Shown: piece after piece, positions 27,343-36,861 of the stretch | How positions within the stretch are numbered: the stretch's first letter is position 1 | How the letters are laid out: every line of letters begins with the position of its first letter | Source: Niveispirillum cyanobacteriorum | GTDB lineage: Bacteria; Pseudomonadota; Alphaproteobacteria; Azospirillales; Azospirillaceae | Assembly (NCBI RefSeq): GCF_002868735.1 | Contig: NZ_CP025611.1 | Coordinates: 552,501 to 616,500 of the forward strand | Reading direction: 5' to 3' | Length of the DNA stretch: 64,000 nt | The notes under the pieces: generated by a model | What the model was told of the DNA's origin: nothing | Database searches by the model: none | Seen by the model: only the letters and a program-made list of their open reading frames with translations | Program-made: the position numbers and the translations under genes

Positions 27343-27481
27343 GGCCGGGGACGCGTTACGCCGTGAATTGAGTTGGTCTGCGATCTATTTCAGAACCTTC
27401 CGGATAGATATTCGTACAGGCCGTGACAGGCCTAGACTAATCCCTGCCCGTCGACACCAAGATCGGCGAGAAGGGAGTGAA

Positions 27482-28726
27482 ATGCGCCTTGTCACCATGG
27501 CGGGGCGTCTGCTGCTGGGGACCTTGGTCCTGCTGGTTCCCGCTGCACGGGCGTCAGCCGCAGAGATACCGCGGTTTCTCACCAATATTGCGCCGCCCTA
27601 TCAGGAAATGGTGGGCGACAGTCTGGATGGCACCTCCATGCGTGCCTTCGATTGCGTCATGGACCGGCTGGGGCAGCGCTATCAGGTGGACCTGTCCCCC
27701 TGGCTGCGCGCCCATGAACAGGTGCGGCAGGGCTTGGCGCAGGGTGTGTTCTCTGTGGCCCCGGATGCTGCGCGTGATACCGATGCCGGGCGCCTGTCCC
27801 TTCCGCTGGCGCTGGAGCGCTGGGTATGGGTGACGACGGCACCCGCCGGTGCAATCCCCGCTCAGGTGCGGACGGGACTGCCCGTGGCGGCGGTGTTGGG
27901 TTCCAATCAGTTGAAATGGCTGCAAGCCCATGAGTCCAATGTCGATGGCGCGGCACGCAGCGGCGCACAGCTTCTACGGATGCTGGTTGGGGGCCGTGTC
28001 GCGGCCGTCCTGATGGATGAGGCGGAGTTGGCCTCCGCCCGGCGGGACGCGGGCATCGATGCCACCGGTCTGACCATCGCTTTTGAACGTTACATGCCGC
28101 TGGGCGTCTATTTCTCCGCCGCCTTTCTGAAGGCGTATCCGGGTTTTCTGGAGCGGTTCAACGCCCAGGTCCCGCATTGCGCCGCCGCCAACATGGCTCT
28201 CTCGTCGGCTGAACGGCGGACGGCCCTGGCGGTGGCACAGCATGTGCGCGATCAGCTTCTGGCCGATCCGACTTTATTGCCGGCCTTGGCCGCCGCGTGG
28301 CAGGCGAACGGGGCAAAGCCGGTGCAGCAGATCATGGTGGAGGACCGTCGTTATCAGGCGCACCGTGACCGGAGGGACGACCCGTTGGTTACTGGCTTAC
28401 GCGACCATCCGCTGTCGGCAGCACTTTACCGGTTACGGGCCGTATCAGGCGGCATGGTATCGGAAATCCTGCTGTTCGACGGGGCAGGCATGGCAGTGGC
28501 GTCGGACCCTTTGTCCAGCGACCTATGGCAGGCGGATGAACGGAAATTTTCCATGACGGTCGTCAAAGGGCCTGATACCGCCTTTGTCGACAATATCGCC
28601 TTTGATCAATCGACCAGTCAGTTCAGCGTCCAGATCAGTTTTGCCATCGGCGGCGATCCCTCTGCCCCTGCCCTGGGTGGGGTGACCATCGGCTTGAATA
28701 TCGAACGGACCTTGAACGGGAAATAG
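27482..28726 (+). CDS. Periplasmic solute-binding-like protein with C-terminal PDC/Cache-like domain
   Basis: This 414-residue exported protein has a signal peptide (1-24, ARASA-A). The first two thirds resemble SBP_bac_3-type binding proteins (IPRFLTNIAPPYQEM, then LSPWLRAHEQVRQGL, VFSVAPDAARD and a two-lobed repeat). The last 90 residues (SEILLFDGAGMAVASDPLS, then VKGPDTAFVDNIAF) resemble the ligand-sensing fold of PDC/Cache domains. There is no membrane helix or signalling output, and no permease genes are adjacent. It may present a ligand to another receptor. GAAGGGAG lies before the 27482 start. The domain calls are pattern-based. Confidence 0.65.
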   Translation: MRLVTMAGRLLLGTLVLLVPAARASAAEIPRFLTNIAPPYQEMVGDSLDGTSMRAFDCVMDRLGQRYQVDLSPWLRAHEQVRQGLAQGVFSVAPDAARDTDAGRLSLPLALERWVWVTTAPAGAIPAQVRTGLPVAAVLGSNQLKWLQAHESNVDGAARSGAQLLRMLVGGRVAAVLMDEAELASARRDAGIDATGLTIAFERYMPLGVYFSAAFLKAYPGFLERFNAQVPHCAAANMALSSAERRTALAVAQHVRDQLLADPTLLPALAAAWQANGAKPVQQIMVEDRRYQAHRDRRDDPLVTGLRDHPLSAALYRLRAVSGGMVSEILLFDGAGMAVASDPLSSDLWQADERKFSMTVVKGPDTAFVDNIAFDQSTSQFSVQISFAIGGDPSAPALGGVTIGLNIERTLNGK

Positions 28727-28736
28727 GACAGGGGCC

Positions 28737-29213
28737 TTACCGTTCCATCAGGTCGGGCCGCCCGTCTTCGTCCATTTGCATCGGACGGCGGTCCCCCCGG
28801 CGCTTCACCTCCATGTCGCTGCTGGACACGGCCAACGACATGGCAAAGCCGGTATCGGGGCAGGGGTTGGGGGCATAGCCACGAGCCAGCGCCTTGTCAT
28901 CCTTGCCGTAATCCAGGCGTGCACCGGCATAGGTGCCGCTGACGCCGCCCATGGCAACACCGGCCTCCACAGTCTTGCGCACACGGCATTTGGCTTCCTG
29001 CTCGGCCTGCTGCGCCTGCGCCACCGGTACGCCCTGGCTGTAATCGGGCACTGTGCGGGCCGCAGGGCCACCCCCCACCGGCTGCGGCTCCGGCTTCTTT
29101 TCGAGCAGGGTGAAGGTATTCACCGGGGCCGATGTGGGTGCCGCCTGTTCCTCTGCCGTCGCGGAAAGGGCGATGATCGACAGAACTAGGCCTGTCAGAA
29201 ACAGGGTGCGCAT
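28737..29213 (-). CDS. Small exported protein of unknown function
   Basis: This 158-residue protein has a signal peptide (1-20, ending SATA-E). The mature part is Pro/Gln-rich, with two cysteines in the C-terminal half (EAKCRVRK and PNPCPDTGF) that could pair. A GGAGG five bases before the 29213 start decides it; the longer start at 29255 is rejected. I do not recognise a family. It is convergent with the binding-protein gene and follows topA on the same strand after 68 bases. Confidence 0.65.
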   Translation of the reverse strand: MRTLFLTGLVLSIIALSATAEEQAAPTSAPVNTFTLLEKKPEPQPVGGGPAARTVPDYSQGVPVAQAQQAEQEAKCRVRKTVEAGVAMGGVSGTYAGARLDYGKDDKALARGYAPNPCPDTGFAMSLAVSSSDMEVKRRGDRRPMQMDEDGRPDLMER

Positions 29214-29281
29214 GGTGCCCTCCAGGGTGCTGATACCCTTTATACGGCTGAACATGGTTCACCCTATCGCTGTTTGCAAGT

Positions 29282-31954
29282 TCACGCCTTGGTTTTTTTC
29301 ACTGCCGGCTTCTTTGCCGTCGTCGTTGCCGTTTTCGCCGCTGGCTTCTTTGCCGCTGCCGCCTTTGGTGCGGCGGCTTTCTTAGCGGGCGCCTTCTTCG
29401 GCTTTTCCTCGGCCTCCGCTTCTGGTGCCGCCCCCTTCTTGGCCGTGTCCTTGGCGGCCTTCGCAGCCAGCAGTTCCACCGCCTGTTCCAGGGTCAGCGT
29501 GTCGGCGTTGTAGGCCTTGGTAATGCTGGCGAACAGCTTGTTATGCTTTACATAGGGGCCAAAGCGACCGGACCCGATTGAGATGGGCTTGCCATCCTTG
29601 GGATGGTTGCCCAGTTCGCGTCCCGCCACAGCCTTCTTCACCGGCCCATCACCCAGAAGGACGACCGCACGGTTCAAGCCGATGGTCAGCACGTCATCAT
29701 CGGGCGGGATGTTCTTATAGGCATCGCCATGCTTCAGATACGGTCCGAAGCGTCCGATACCGGCCTGGATCTCCTGGCCCGACGACGGATGCATGCCCAG
29801 CGAACGCGGCAGCGACAGCAGCGCCAACGCCGTATTCAGGTCCACATCCTGCGGGTTCAGGCCACGCGGCAGGGACACGCGTTTGGGCTTCTCCCCCTTA
29901 GCCATGGCCTCGCCCAGCTGGACATAGACGCCATAGGGCCCGCGCTTCATCACGACATTCTGGTTCGTCTCGGGATCGACGCCCAGATCACGATCGGCAT
30001 CCGCCTCCGCCTCTTCGCCCGCCACGGCCAGCGGGCGGGTATAGCGGCATTCCGGGTAGTTGGAGCAGCCGATGAAGGCCCCCGTCTTGCCCAGCTTCAA
30101 CGATAGCCGCCCGGCCCCACAGGTGGGGCAGGCGCGTACGTCGATCTTGTGCCCTTGCGTATCGAACCGGTCGGGGAAGAAGTGCGGCCCCAGCGCATCG
30201 TCCAGGGCGTTCAGCACCTGGGTGATGGTCAGGTCCTTGGTCTCGTCGATGGAGGCATGGAAATGCTTCCAGAATTCGCGCAGCACATCCTTCCAGAAGA
30301 TACGCCCGCCGGAAATATCGTCCAGCTTCTCTTCCAGGGCCGCCGTGAAATCATACTGGACATAGCGGTTGAAGAAATTCTCCAGGAAGCTGGTGACCAG
30401 CCGGCCACGGTCCTCCGGCTCGAACCGCCGCTTCTCCAGCCGCACATAATTGCGCTCCTGCAAGACCTGCAGGGTGGAGGCATAGGTGGAAGGACGACCG
30501 ATGCCCAGCTCCTCCATCTTCTTCACCAGGCTCGCCTCTGTATAGCGGGGCGGGGGCTGGGTGAAATGCTGGTCGGATTTCAGGGCGCCGCGCGTCAGGT
30601 CGTCGCCATCCTTCATGGGCGGCAGGCGGCGGTTCTCCTCCTCCTCCCCGTCATCGTCCTTTTCCTCCTGATAGACCTTCAGGAAGCCGTCGAACTTCAG
30701 AATGGAACCGGTGGCGCGGAAAACGGCTTCGGCCCCCTTCGACATGATGTCGACCGTGACCTGATCCAGCACGGCGCTGGCCATCTGCGACGCGACCGTG
30801 CGCTTCCAGATCAGCTCATAAAGCCGCAGCTCATCCTTATCCAGATAGCGCGAGAGCTGGTCCGGCCGCTTGAACAGGTCGGTCGGGCGGATGGCCTCGT
30901 GCGCTTCCTGGGCGTTCTTGGCCGCGGTCTTATAGATACGGGGCTTTTCCGGGACGTAATTGTCGCCCCAGGTCTGGTCGATCAGGCGCCGTGACCCCTC
31001 GATGGCCTCGTGGCTCAACGACACACCATCGGTACGCATATAGGTAATGAGACCGACCGTCTCCCCGCCAATATCCACACCTTCATACAGCTTCTGGGCC
31101 GTACGCATGGTCTTGACGGCGCCAAAGCCCAGCTTGCGGCTGGCTTCCTGCTGCAGGGTGGAGGTGGTAAACGGCGCATAGGGGTTGCGCTTCACCTCCT
31201 TGCGCTCCACCCGGCCGACCTTGAACAGCATCGGACGGATGCGGGCCAGTGCGGCCTCGGCACCTTCCTTGTTGTTCAGGCTGAACTTCTCCAGCCGCTT
31301 GCCGTCCAGCTGTGTCAACCGCGCGGTGAAGGTCGATCCATCGTGGGTTTTGAACTCCGCCTCGATGGTCCAGTATTCCTGCGGCTTGAACGCCTCAATC
31401 TCGGCCTCACGCTCACAGATCAGGCGCAGGGCCACCGACTGCACGCGCCCCGCCGACTTCGACCCGGGCAGCTTGCGCCACAGCACGGGCGACAGGTTGA
31501 AACCCACCAGATAATCCAGCGCGCGGCGTGCCAGATAGGCCTGCACCAGTTCCTGGTCCACATCGCGCGGCTTGCCGATGGCGTCCAGAACGGCACTCTT
31601 GGTGATCTCGTTAAAGGTGATGCGGCGGATTTCCGCCTTTCCGGCCAGCCGCTTTTCCTTCAGCAGCTCATGCACATGCCACGCGATGGCTTCCCCCTCG
31701 CGATCCGGGTCAGTGGCCAGGAAGACGCGGTTTGCACCCTTCACGGCGCGGGCAATCTCATCGACATGGCGCTTGGACCGGTCACCCAGCTCCCAATCCA
31801 TCTCGAAATCCTCTTCGGGGCGCACCGACCCATCCTTGGGCGGAAGGTCGCGCACATGCCCGAAGCTGGCCAGGACGGTGAAGTCCGAGCCTAGATATTT
31901 GTTGATGGTCTTGGCCTTGGCCGGGGATTCGACGATGACGACACTGCCAGCCAC
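29282..31954 (-). CDS. topA: DNA topoisomerase I
   Basis: The enzyme relaxes negative supercoils by single-strand passage. It has 890 residues. The N-terminal TOPRIM domain includes VVIVESPAKAKTINKYLG and ATDPDREGEAIAWH; the active tyrosine is Y305 in GLITYMRTDG. A C4-type zinc region (CPTCGAGRLSLK, then FIGCSNYPECRYTRPL) and two further C-terminal repeats follow. The last 60 residues are Lys/Ala/Pro-rich, as in other alphaproteobacterial and mycobacterial enzymes, and probably bind DNA. Translation starts at GTG (31954). dprA lies 51 bases upstream on the same strand. Confidence 0.95.
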   Translation of the reverse strand: MAGSVVIVESPAKAKTINKYLGSDFTVLASFGHVRDLPPKDGSVRPEEDFEMDWELGDRSKRHVDEIARAVKGANRVFLATDPDREGEAIAWHVHELLKEKRLAGKAEIRRITFNEITKSAVLDAIGKPRDVDQELVQAYLARRALDYLVGFNLSPVLWRKLPGSKSAGRVQSVALRLICEREAEIEAFKPQEYWTIEAEFKTHDGSTFTARLTQLDGKRLEKFSLNNKEGAEAALARIRPMLFKVGRVERKEVKRNPYAPFTTSTLQQEASRKLGFGAVKTMRTAQKLYEGVDIGGETVGLITYMRTDGVSLSHEAIEGSRRLIDQTWGDNYVPEKPRIYKTAAKNAQEAHEAIRPTDLFKRPDQLSRYLDKDELRLYELIWKRTVASQMASAVLDQVTVDIMSKGAEAVFRATGSILKFDGFLKVYQEEKDDDGEEEENRRLPPMKDGDDLTRGALKSDQHFTQPPPRYTEASLVKKMEELGIGRPSTYASTLQVLQERNYVRLEKRRFEPEDRGRLVTSFLENFFNRYVQYDFTAALEEKLDDISGGRIFWKDVLREFWKHFHASIDETKDLTITQVLNALDDALGPHFFPDRFDTQGHKIDVRACPTCGAGRLSLKLGKTGAFIGCSNYPECRYTRPLAVAGEEAEADADRDLGVDPETNQNVVMKRGPYGVYVQLGEAMAKGEKPKRVSLPRGLNPQDVDLNTALALLSLPRSLGMHPSSGQEIQAGIGRFGPYLKHGDAYKNIPPDDDVLTIGLNRAVVLLGDGPVKKAVAGRELGNHPKDGKPISIGSGRFGPYVKHNKLFASITKAYNADTLTLEQAVELLAAKAAKDTAKKGAAPEAEAEEKPKKAPAKKAAAPKAAAAKKPAAKTATTTAKKPAVKKTKA

Positions 31955-32005
31955 TGAAGGACCCGCCTTTGCAAGAACGATGGACGACCGAACGGCAGGA
32001 CAGGA

Positions 32006-33142
32006 TCAGATCAGGCTGACCTGCCCACCGGGATGGCGCTGCAGCCGCCCCGCCAGTTCCAGTTCCAGCAGGACAGTCAACACCACACCGGCAGACAATT
32101 GGCAGCCGCGGACCACTTCGTCAATGAGAACCGGGGAGGGGGACAGGCACTCCGCCACCAGACGGCGCGCTTTTTCCAGTTCTGCCTCGTCTTCTCGGGC
32201 AGGATTGGTGGGGCGGAACAGTCCGCCGCTGGGCTCGCTGAAGGGGCGGCGCAGCGCGCCTTGCAGGTGGTTGATCACATCATCGGCATTCTCCACCAGC
32301 CCCGCCCCCTCCTTGATCAGGCGGTTACAGCCCTGGGCGCGCGGGTCCAGCGGTGATCCTGGCACCGCAAACACCTCACGGCCCTGTTCGCCGGCAAAGC
32401 GCGCGGTGATCAGCGATCCTGACTTCACTGCCGCCTCCACCACCACCACGCCTAGCGACAGACCGGAAATCAGGCGGTTGCGCCGGGGGAAGTGCCGGGC
32501 CTGTGGTTCGGTGCCGAGGGGTGATTCGGCTAGCACGGCGCCGCGCTGTGCAATGTCACGGTAAAGACCCTCATTTTCCGGCGGATAGACAATATCCACC
32601 CCACCAGCGACCACCGCCACCGTGCCCCCACCCGCGACCCCACCGGCCAATGCACCCTGATGCGCCGATGTATCAATGCCGCGCGCCAGACCCGACACCA
32701 CCGTGAACCCAGCCTCTGCCAGATCGCGGCCCAGCTTTTCGGCCATCTTGCGGCCCACAATGCTGGCATTGCGGGCACCGACAATTCCCACACAGGGCCG
32801 TGACAGCAGCGCCGGAAATCCCAGCAGGGTCAGCACCGGGGGCGCGTCATCCAGTGCTGCCAGCGGCCCTGGATACTCCGCCTCACCGCGAAACAGCCAC
32901 CGCGCGCCCATCCGCTCCAGTGCCGCTGCCTCCCGTTCCACCTCTGCCTTGCCCGGTATCCGTAACGGCGCGGCCCGCCCACCGCGCTTGGCCAGCTCCG
33001 GTAGTGCCGCCAGCGCAGCGGTGGCAGTCCCGAACCGCTCCAGCAGCCGGATGAAGGTCACCGGCCCGACATTCTCCGCCCGGATCAGACGGACACGGTC
33101 GATACGCTCGGCATGGGGAAGAGGGGCGATTGAAGATTGCAT
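32006..33142 (-). CDS. dprA: DNA-processing protein DprA/Smf
   Basis: This 378-residue protein loads RecA on incoming single-stranded DNA during transformation. An N-terminal SAM-like helical region (about 15-75) precedes the Rossmann domain with GIVGARNASIVGRKMAE, VSGLARGIDTSAH and PRRNRLISGLS. The C-terminal winged helix (DprA_WH) reads LIDEVVRGCQLSAGVVLTVL. The ATG at 33142 is preferred; upstream in-frame starts are TTG. It is followed by topA, the usual partner. No competence genes are in the window. Confidence 0.92.
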   Translation of the reverse strand: MQSSIAPLPHAERIDRVRLIRAENVGPVTFIRLLERFGTATAALAALPELAKRGGRAAPLRIPGKAEVEREAAALERMGARWLFRGEAEYPGPLAALDDAPPVLTLLGFPALLSRPCVGIVGARNASIVGRKMAEKLGRDLAEAGFTVVSGLARGIDTSAHQGALAGGVAGGGTVAVVAGGVDIVYPPENEGLYRDIAQRGAVLAESPLGTEPQARHFPRRNRLISGLSLGVVVVEAAVKSGSLITARFAGEQGREVFAVPGSPLDPRAQGCNRLIKEGAGLVENADDVINHLQGALRRPFSEPSGGLFRPTNPAREDEAELEKARRLVAECLSPSPVLIDEVVRGCQLSAGVVLTVLLELELAGRLQRHPGGQVSLI

Positions 33143-33378
33143 GCGCTTATGGTTCTGCAATTACATGCTAGTGTCAACGTGGATCGTGGCGGCATTCAGG
33201 CGAAACGCCACCCAACTCTTCACTGCTGAACAGCTCAACCTGCCGCCATCATCCGCAGTAGGCTGCCGCAGATGTCCGGCGCGCGCGCTGGGCAGGCCTG
33301 CGCGATTCATCAGACCCCTGTCGCACCCGGCATCTTGTGGCATAACGGGGCCAAACACGCCCCCTGGAAACCGGCCCC

Positions 33379-35001
33379 ATGATCCGCTTCGAAAACATCA
33401 GCAAACATAATGGTCACCGTATTCTTTTCCTGGAGTCCTCTGCGGCCCTGAACCGGGGCGAGAAGGTGGGGCTGGTCGGTCCTAACGGCGCCGGCAAGAC
33501 CACCCTGTTCCGCATGATCACGGGTGAGGAACAGCCGGACACGGGCCAAGTCTCGGTGGAGAAGCAGGTCTCCATCGGCTATTTCAATCAGGATGTGGGC
33601 GAGATGGCGGGCCGCAGCGCCGTCCAGGAAGTGATGGACGGTGCCGGACCGGTCAGCGAGATCGCCAAGGAGCTGGCCAGCCTGGAAGTGGCCATGGCCG
33701 ATCCCGACCAGGTCGACCAGATGGACGCCATCATTGAGCGCTATGGCGAGGTGCAGGCCCGCTTTGACGAGTTGGGCGGCTATGAGCTGGAGGGCCGTGC
33801 GCGCGAGGTCCTGGCCGGCCTCAGCTTCAGCCAGGAAATGATGGACAAGGATGTCGGCGCCTTGTCGGGCGGCTGGAAGATGCGCGTGGCGCTGGGCCGC
33901 ATCCTGTTGATGAAGCCCGATGCCATGCTGCTGGACGAGCCCAGCAACCATCTGGACATTGAAAGCCTGATCTGGCTGGAAGGGTTCCTGAAGGATTATG
34001 ACGGCGCGCTGCTGATGACCTCGCACGACCGGGAATTCATGAACCGGATCGTGAACAAGATCATCGAAATCGACGGCGGCTCACTGAACTCCTATTCTGG
34101 AGACTACACCTTCTATGAACAGCAGCGCGCCCTGAACGAAAAGCAGCAGCAGGCACAGTTTGAGCGTCAGCAGGCCATGCTGGCCAAGGAGATCAAGTTC
34201 ATTGAACGCTTCAAGGCCCGCGCCTCACACGCCAGCCAGGTGCAAAGCCGCGTCAAGAAGCTGGACAAGATCGAACGCGTTGAGCCGCCCAAGCGCCGCC
34301 AGACGGTGATGTTCGACTTCCCGCCGGCACCACGTTCGGGCGATGATGTCGCTGTCCTGCGCAATGTTCATAAGGGCTATGGCAGCCGCAGCATCTATCA
34401 GGGCTTTGACTTCACCATCCGTCGCAAGGAACGCTGGTGCGTCATGGGCGTCAACGGGGCCGGTAAATCGACCTTGCTGAAGCTGATCGCCGGGGCTGAC
34501 AAACCCGACACGGGGACAGTTACCGTCGGGGCCAGCGTGAAGATGGGCTATTTCTCCCAGCACGCGATGGAGCTGCTGGACGGCGAACAGACAGTGTTTG
34601 AAGCACTCGAAAGCGCCTTCCCGCAGGCAGGTCAGGGTTCCCTGCGCGCCTTGGCAGGCTGTTTCGGCTTTTCCGGTGATGATGTGGAAAAGCGTTGCCG
34701 GGTCCTGTCAGGGGGCGAGAAGGCGCGTCTGGTAATGGCCATGATGCTGTACAACCCGCCCAATTTCCTGGTCCTGGACGAACCGACAAACCATCTCGAC
34801 CTTGATACCAAGCAGATGCTGATCACCGCGCTGGCCAATTATGAAGGTACCATGCTGTTCGTCTCCCACGACCGGCATTTCCTGGCCACGCTGTCGAACC
34901 GCGTGCTGGAACTGACGCCGGACGGCATCCATCAATATGGTGGCGGCTACACTGAATATGTGGCGCGCACAGGGCAGGAGGCGCCTGGGCTGCGCGGCTG
35001 A
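33379..35001 (+). CDS. ABC-F family ATPase (ribosome-associated)
   Basis: This 540-residue cytosolic protein has two ABC domains and no membrane part. The first has Walker A GPNGAGKT at 34-41, LSGGWKMR and LLDEPSNHLD. The second has GVNGAGKST, LSGGEKARL and VLDEPTNHLD. The domains are joined by the charged helical linker (P-site tRNA interaction motif) around residues 240-310. Such proteins act on stalled or initiating ribosomes (EttA, YbiT, Uup, YheS). The exact subfamily is not certain, and YbiT-like is my best guess. It is a single gene, divergent from dprA. Confidence 0.9.
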   Translation: MIRFENISKHNGHRILFLESSAALNRGEKVGLVGPNGAGKTTLFRMITGEEQPDTGQVSVEKQVSIGYFNQDVGEMAGRSAVQEVMDGAGPVSEIAKELASLEVAMADPDQVDQMDAIIERYGEVQARFDELGGYELEGRAREVLAGLSFSQEMMDKDVGALSGGWKMRVALGRILLMKPDAMLLDEPSNHLDIESLIWLEGFLKDYDGALLMTSHDREFMNRIVNKIIEIDGGSLNSYSGDYTFYEQQRALNEKQQQAQFERQQAMLAKEIKFIERFKARASHASQVQSRVKKLDKIERVEPPKRRQTVMFDFPPAPRSGDDVAVLRNVHKGYGSRSIYQGFDFTIRRKERWCVMGVNGAGKSTLLKLIAGADKPDTGTVTVGASVKMGYFSQHAMELLDGEQTVFEALESAFPQAGQGSLRALAGCFGFSGDDVEKRCRVLSGGEKARLVMAMMLYNPPNFLVLDEPTNHLDLDTKQMLITALANYEGTMLFVSHDRHFLATLSNRVLELTPDGIHQYGGGYTEYVARTGQEAPGLRG

Positions 35002-35451
35002 CGCGAACAGTCTGCAGTCCGGGTTCCGCTGCCCACCGCTGACTTTTCCGACCCCTTATGTTATTCTCTGAACGTCAACGCCCGAACTGCGCCTGTAGCC
35101 CTACTGCCCTCGCGTCGCTGTGCACCGGCGGTGCGATGGTGCGTCTATCTTCTATGAAACACGGCGTTGTTTCATGTTGCGCAGTGTTTCACAGTTTTGT
35201 TTGGCTGAGCGTTGCCACGGACTGCTCCGCGAAACATCGCCCCTGTTCATGGTGCACGATGTTTCACAGACCACCCCCGTGACGCCGCCGCCCGGTGGCG
35301 GTATGATCTCTCCATGACCTATCATGGCCCGTGCCCCAAGGAAGTGATGCTGTTGCTCTGCGCCCGGATCGGGTTCAACCCGCCGGTCTGACGGCTGTTG
35401 TCCATCCGTCCATTGCCTGCATCTTCAATCCCTGGCTTGGGAGTTGGCGTC
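35002..35451. other. 450-base gap with TGTTTCA/TGAAACA repeats and a possible gene remnant
   Basis: No convincing gene is here. The most notable structure is a pair of 42-base repeats at 35153-35194 and 35228-35269, 75 bases apart and 28 of 42 identical. They are in one open frame (35120-35317) and read YETRRCFMLRSVSQ and RETSPLFMVHDVSQ. The first copy contains the palindrome ATGAAACA (35154-35161) and TGTTTCAT (35168-35175). The second holds a 19-base word shared with the tail of the gene at 14270-15484. It is most likely a degraded relative of that gene or a dispersed repeat. The aminotransferase promoter should also lie here. Confidence 0.5.
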
Positions 35452-36819
35452 ATGACCGACACCGCTGAACTGAAACGCCTGTCGGGTGCCCATCACTGGC
35501 ACCCCTTTACCGACCATCAGGAACTGGCCGCCCTTGGTGGTCCCCGCATCATCACCCATGCCGAGGGGGTGTGGCTGACCGATAGCACCGGGGCGCGCAT
35601 CCTCGACGCCATGGCCGGGCTGTGGTGTGTGAATGTCGGCTATGGGCGGCGGGAACTGGCCGATGCCGCCTATCGGCAATTGACCGATCTCAGCTTTTAT
35701 CACGGCTTCTTCAAGACCACGACGGAACCGACGGTGCGGCTGGCGGCTAAGCTGGCGGAACTGACGCCGCCGGGCCTGTCCCGCGCCTTCTTCGCCAATT
35801 CCGGATCAGAGGCGAACGACACCATCGTACGCATGGCCCGCCATTATTGGGCCTTGAAGGGTAAGCCAGAAAAACGCGTCTTTATCGGACGGGAGCATGG
35901 CTATCACGGCACCACCATGGCGGCCACCTCGCTGAACGGCATGAAGGTGATGCATGAACAGGGCGGCCTGCCGCTGCCCGGCTTCGCCCATGTCATGGCC
36001 CCTTACCCCTTTGAAGGGCAGGGGGAGATGAGTGCGGAGGCCTTTGGCCGGCTGGCGGCCCGCGCGGTGGAAGAAAAAATCCTCGCCATCGGGCCGGAGA
36101 ATGTCGCCGCCTTTATTGGGGAACCGGTGCAGGGGGCTGGCGGCGTCATCATCCCACCCGATAGCTACTGGCCGGAGATTAACCGCATCTGCAAGGAACA
36201 CGACATCCTGCTGATCGCGGACGAGGTGATCTGCGGTTTCGGTCGACTGGGCCATTGGTTCGGGTCACAGCGTTACGGGATCCAGCCGGATTTCATGACC
36301 CTGGCCAAGGGCATCACGTCCGGCTACATCCCGCTCTCCGCCGTCATGGTGGGCGACCGGGTGGCCAACACGCTGATCCAGGAAGGTGGGGAGTTCTACC
36401 ACGGCTTCACCTATTCCGGTCACCCCGTGGCCTGCGCCGTAGCACTGGCCAATCTGGAGGTGATTGAGCGGGAAGGGCTGGTGGACCGGGCGCGGACCGA
36501 CATTGGGCCGTACTTGCGCGACAAGCTGGAAGAGGTCTTGGATGGTCACCCCATCGTGGGTGAAATCCGCTCCGAAGGCATGATCGGCGCCATCGAGATT
36601 GTGAAGGATCGGAAGACGCGGCAGCGTTTTCCCGGTGGTGGCAAGGTCGGCCTTATGGCGCGCGACCATTGCTTCCATAATAACCTGATCATGCGCGGCA
36701 TCCGCGACAGTCTGGTCTACGCCCCCGCCCTGACCATGACGAAGGGAGAGGCGGATGAGGTGGCGCGGCTGGCGAAGCTGGCGCTGGACCTGACGGCCCG
36801 TGATCTGGGCGTGATGTAA
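35452..36819 (+). CDS. Class III aminotransferase (omega-amino acid:pyruvate type)
   Basis: This 455-residue PLP enzyme has FFANSGSEANDTIV (cofactor phosphate), GREHGYHGTTMA, the DEVICGFGRLG aspartate for the pyridine N, and Schiff-base lysine K286 in TLAKGITSGY. The N-terminal HHWHPFTDHQEL and the overall length match the beta-alanine/putrescine:pyruvate group (SpuC/omega-APT). The amino donor (putrescine, beta-alanine or taurine-like) is inferred only from family. GGGAG eight bases before 35452 sets the start; the longer start at 35398 has no such site. The SSAT-like acetyltransferase at 61140 could act on related polyamines but is far away. Confidence 0.88.
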   Translation: MTDTAELKRLSGAHHWHPFTDHQELAALGGPRIITHAEGVWLTDSTGARILDAMAGLWCVNVGYGRRELADAAYRQLTDLSFYHGFFKTTTEPTVRLAAKLAELTPPGLSRAFFANSGSEANDTIVRMARHYWALKGKPEKRVFIGREHGYHGTTMAATSLNGMKVMHEQGGLPLPGFAHVMAPYPFEGQGEMSAEAFGRLAARAVEEKILAIGPENVAAFIGEPVQGAGGVIIPPDSYWPEINRICKEHDILLIADEVICGFGRLGHWFGSQRYGIQPDFMTLAKGITSGYIPLSAVMVGDRVANTLIQEGGEFYHGFTYSGHPVACAVALANLEVIEREGLVDRARTDIGPYLRDKLEEVLDGHPIVGEIRSEGMIGAIEIVKDRKTRQRFPGGGKVGLMARDHCFHNNLIMRGIRDSLVYAPALTMTKGEADEVARLAKLALDLTARDLGVM

Positions 36820-36827
36820 GAAGGGGT

Positions 36828-36849
36828 GGGGGCGGTCAAATCCGCCCCC
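36828..36849. terminator. Hairpin between convergent aminotransferase and DUF3126 genes
   Basis: GGGGGCGG (36828-36835) pairs with CCGCCCCC (36842-36849). It lies between two convergent genes and could stop both transcripts. There is no clear T run, so intrinsic termination is less certain. Confidence 0.6.
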
Positions 36850-36861
36850 GATCACCCGACC

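Noticed and set aside
35154-35269. Possible ParB-binding parS sites because of TGTTTCAC words
   Set aside because: parS needs TGTTTCAC followed directly by GTGAAACA; here the half-sites are single or face the other way, and no parAB is near.
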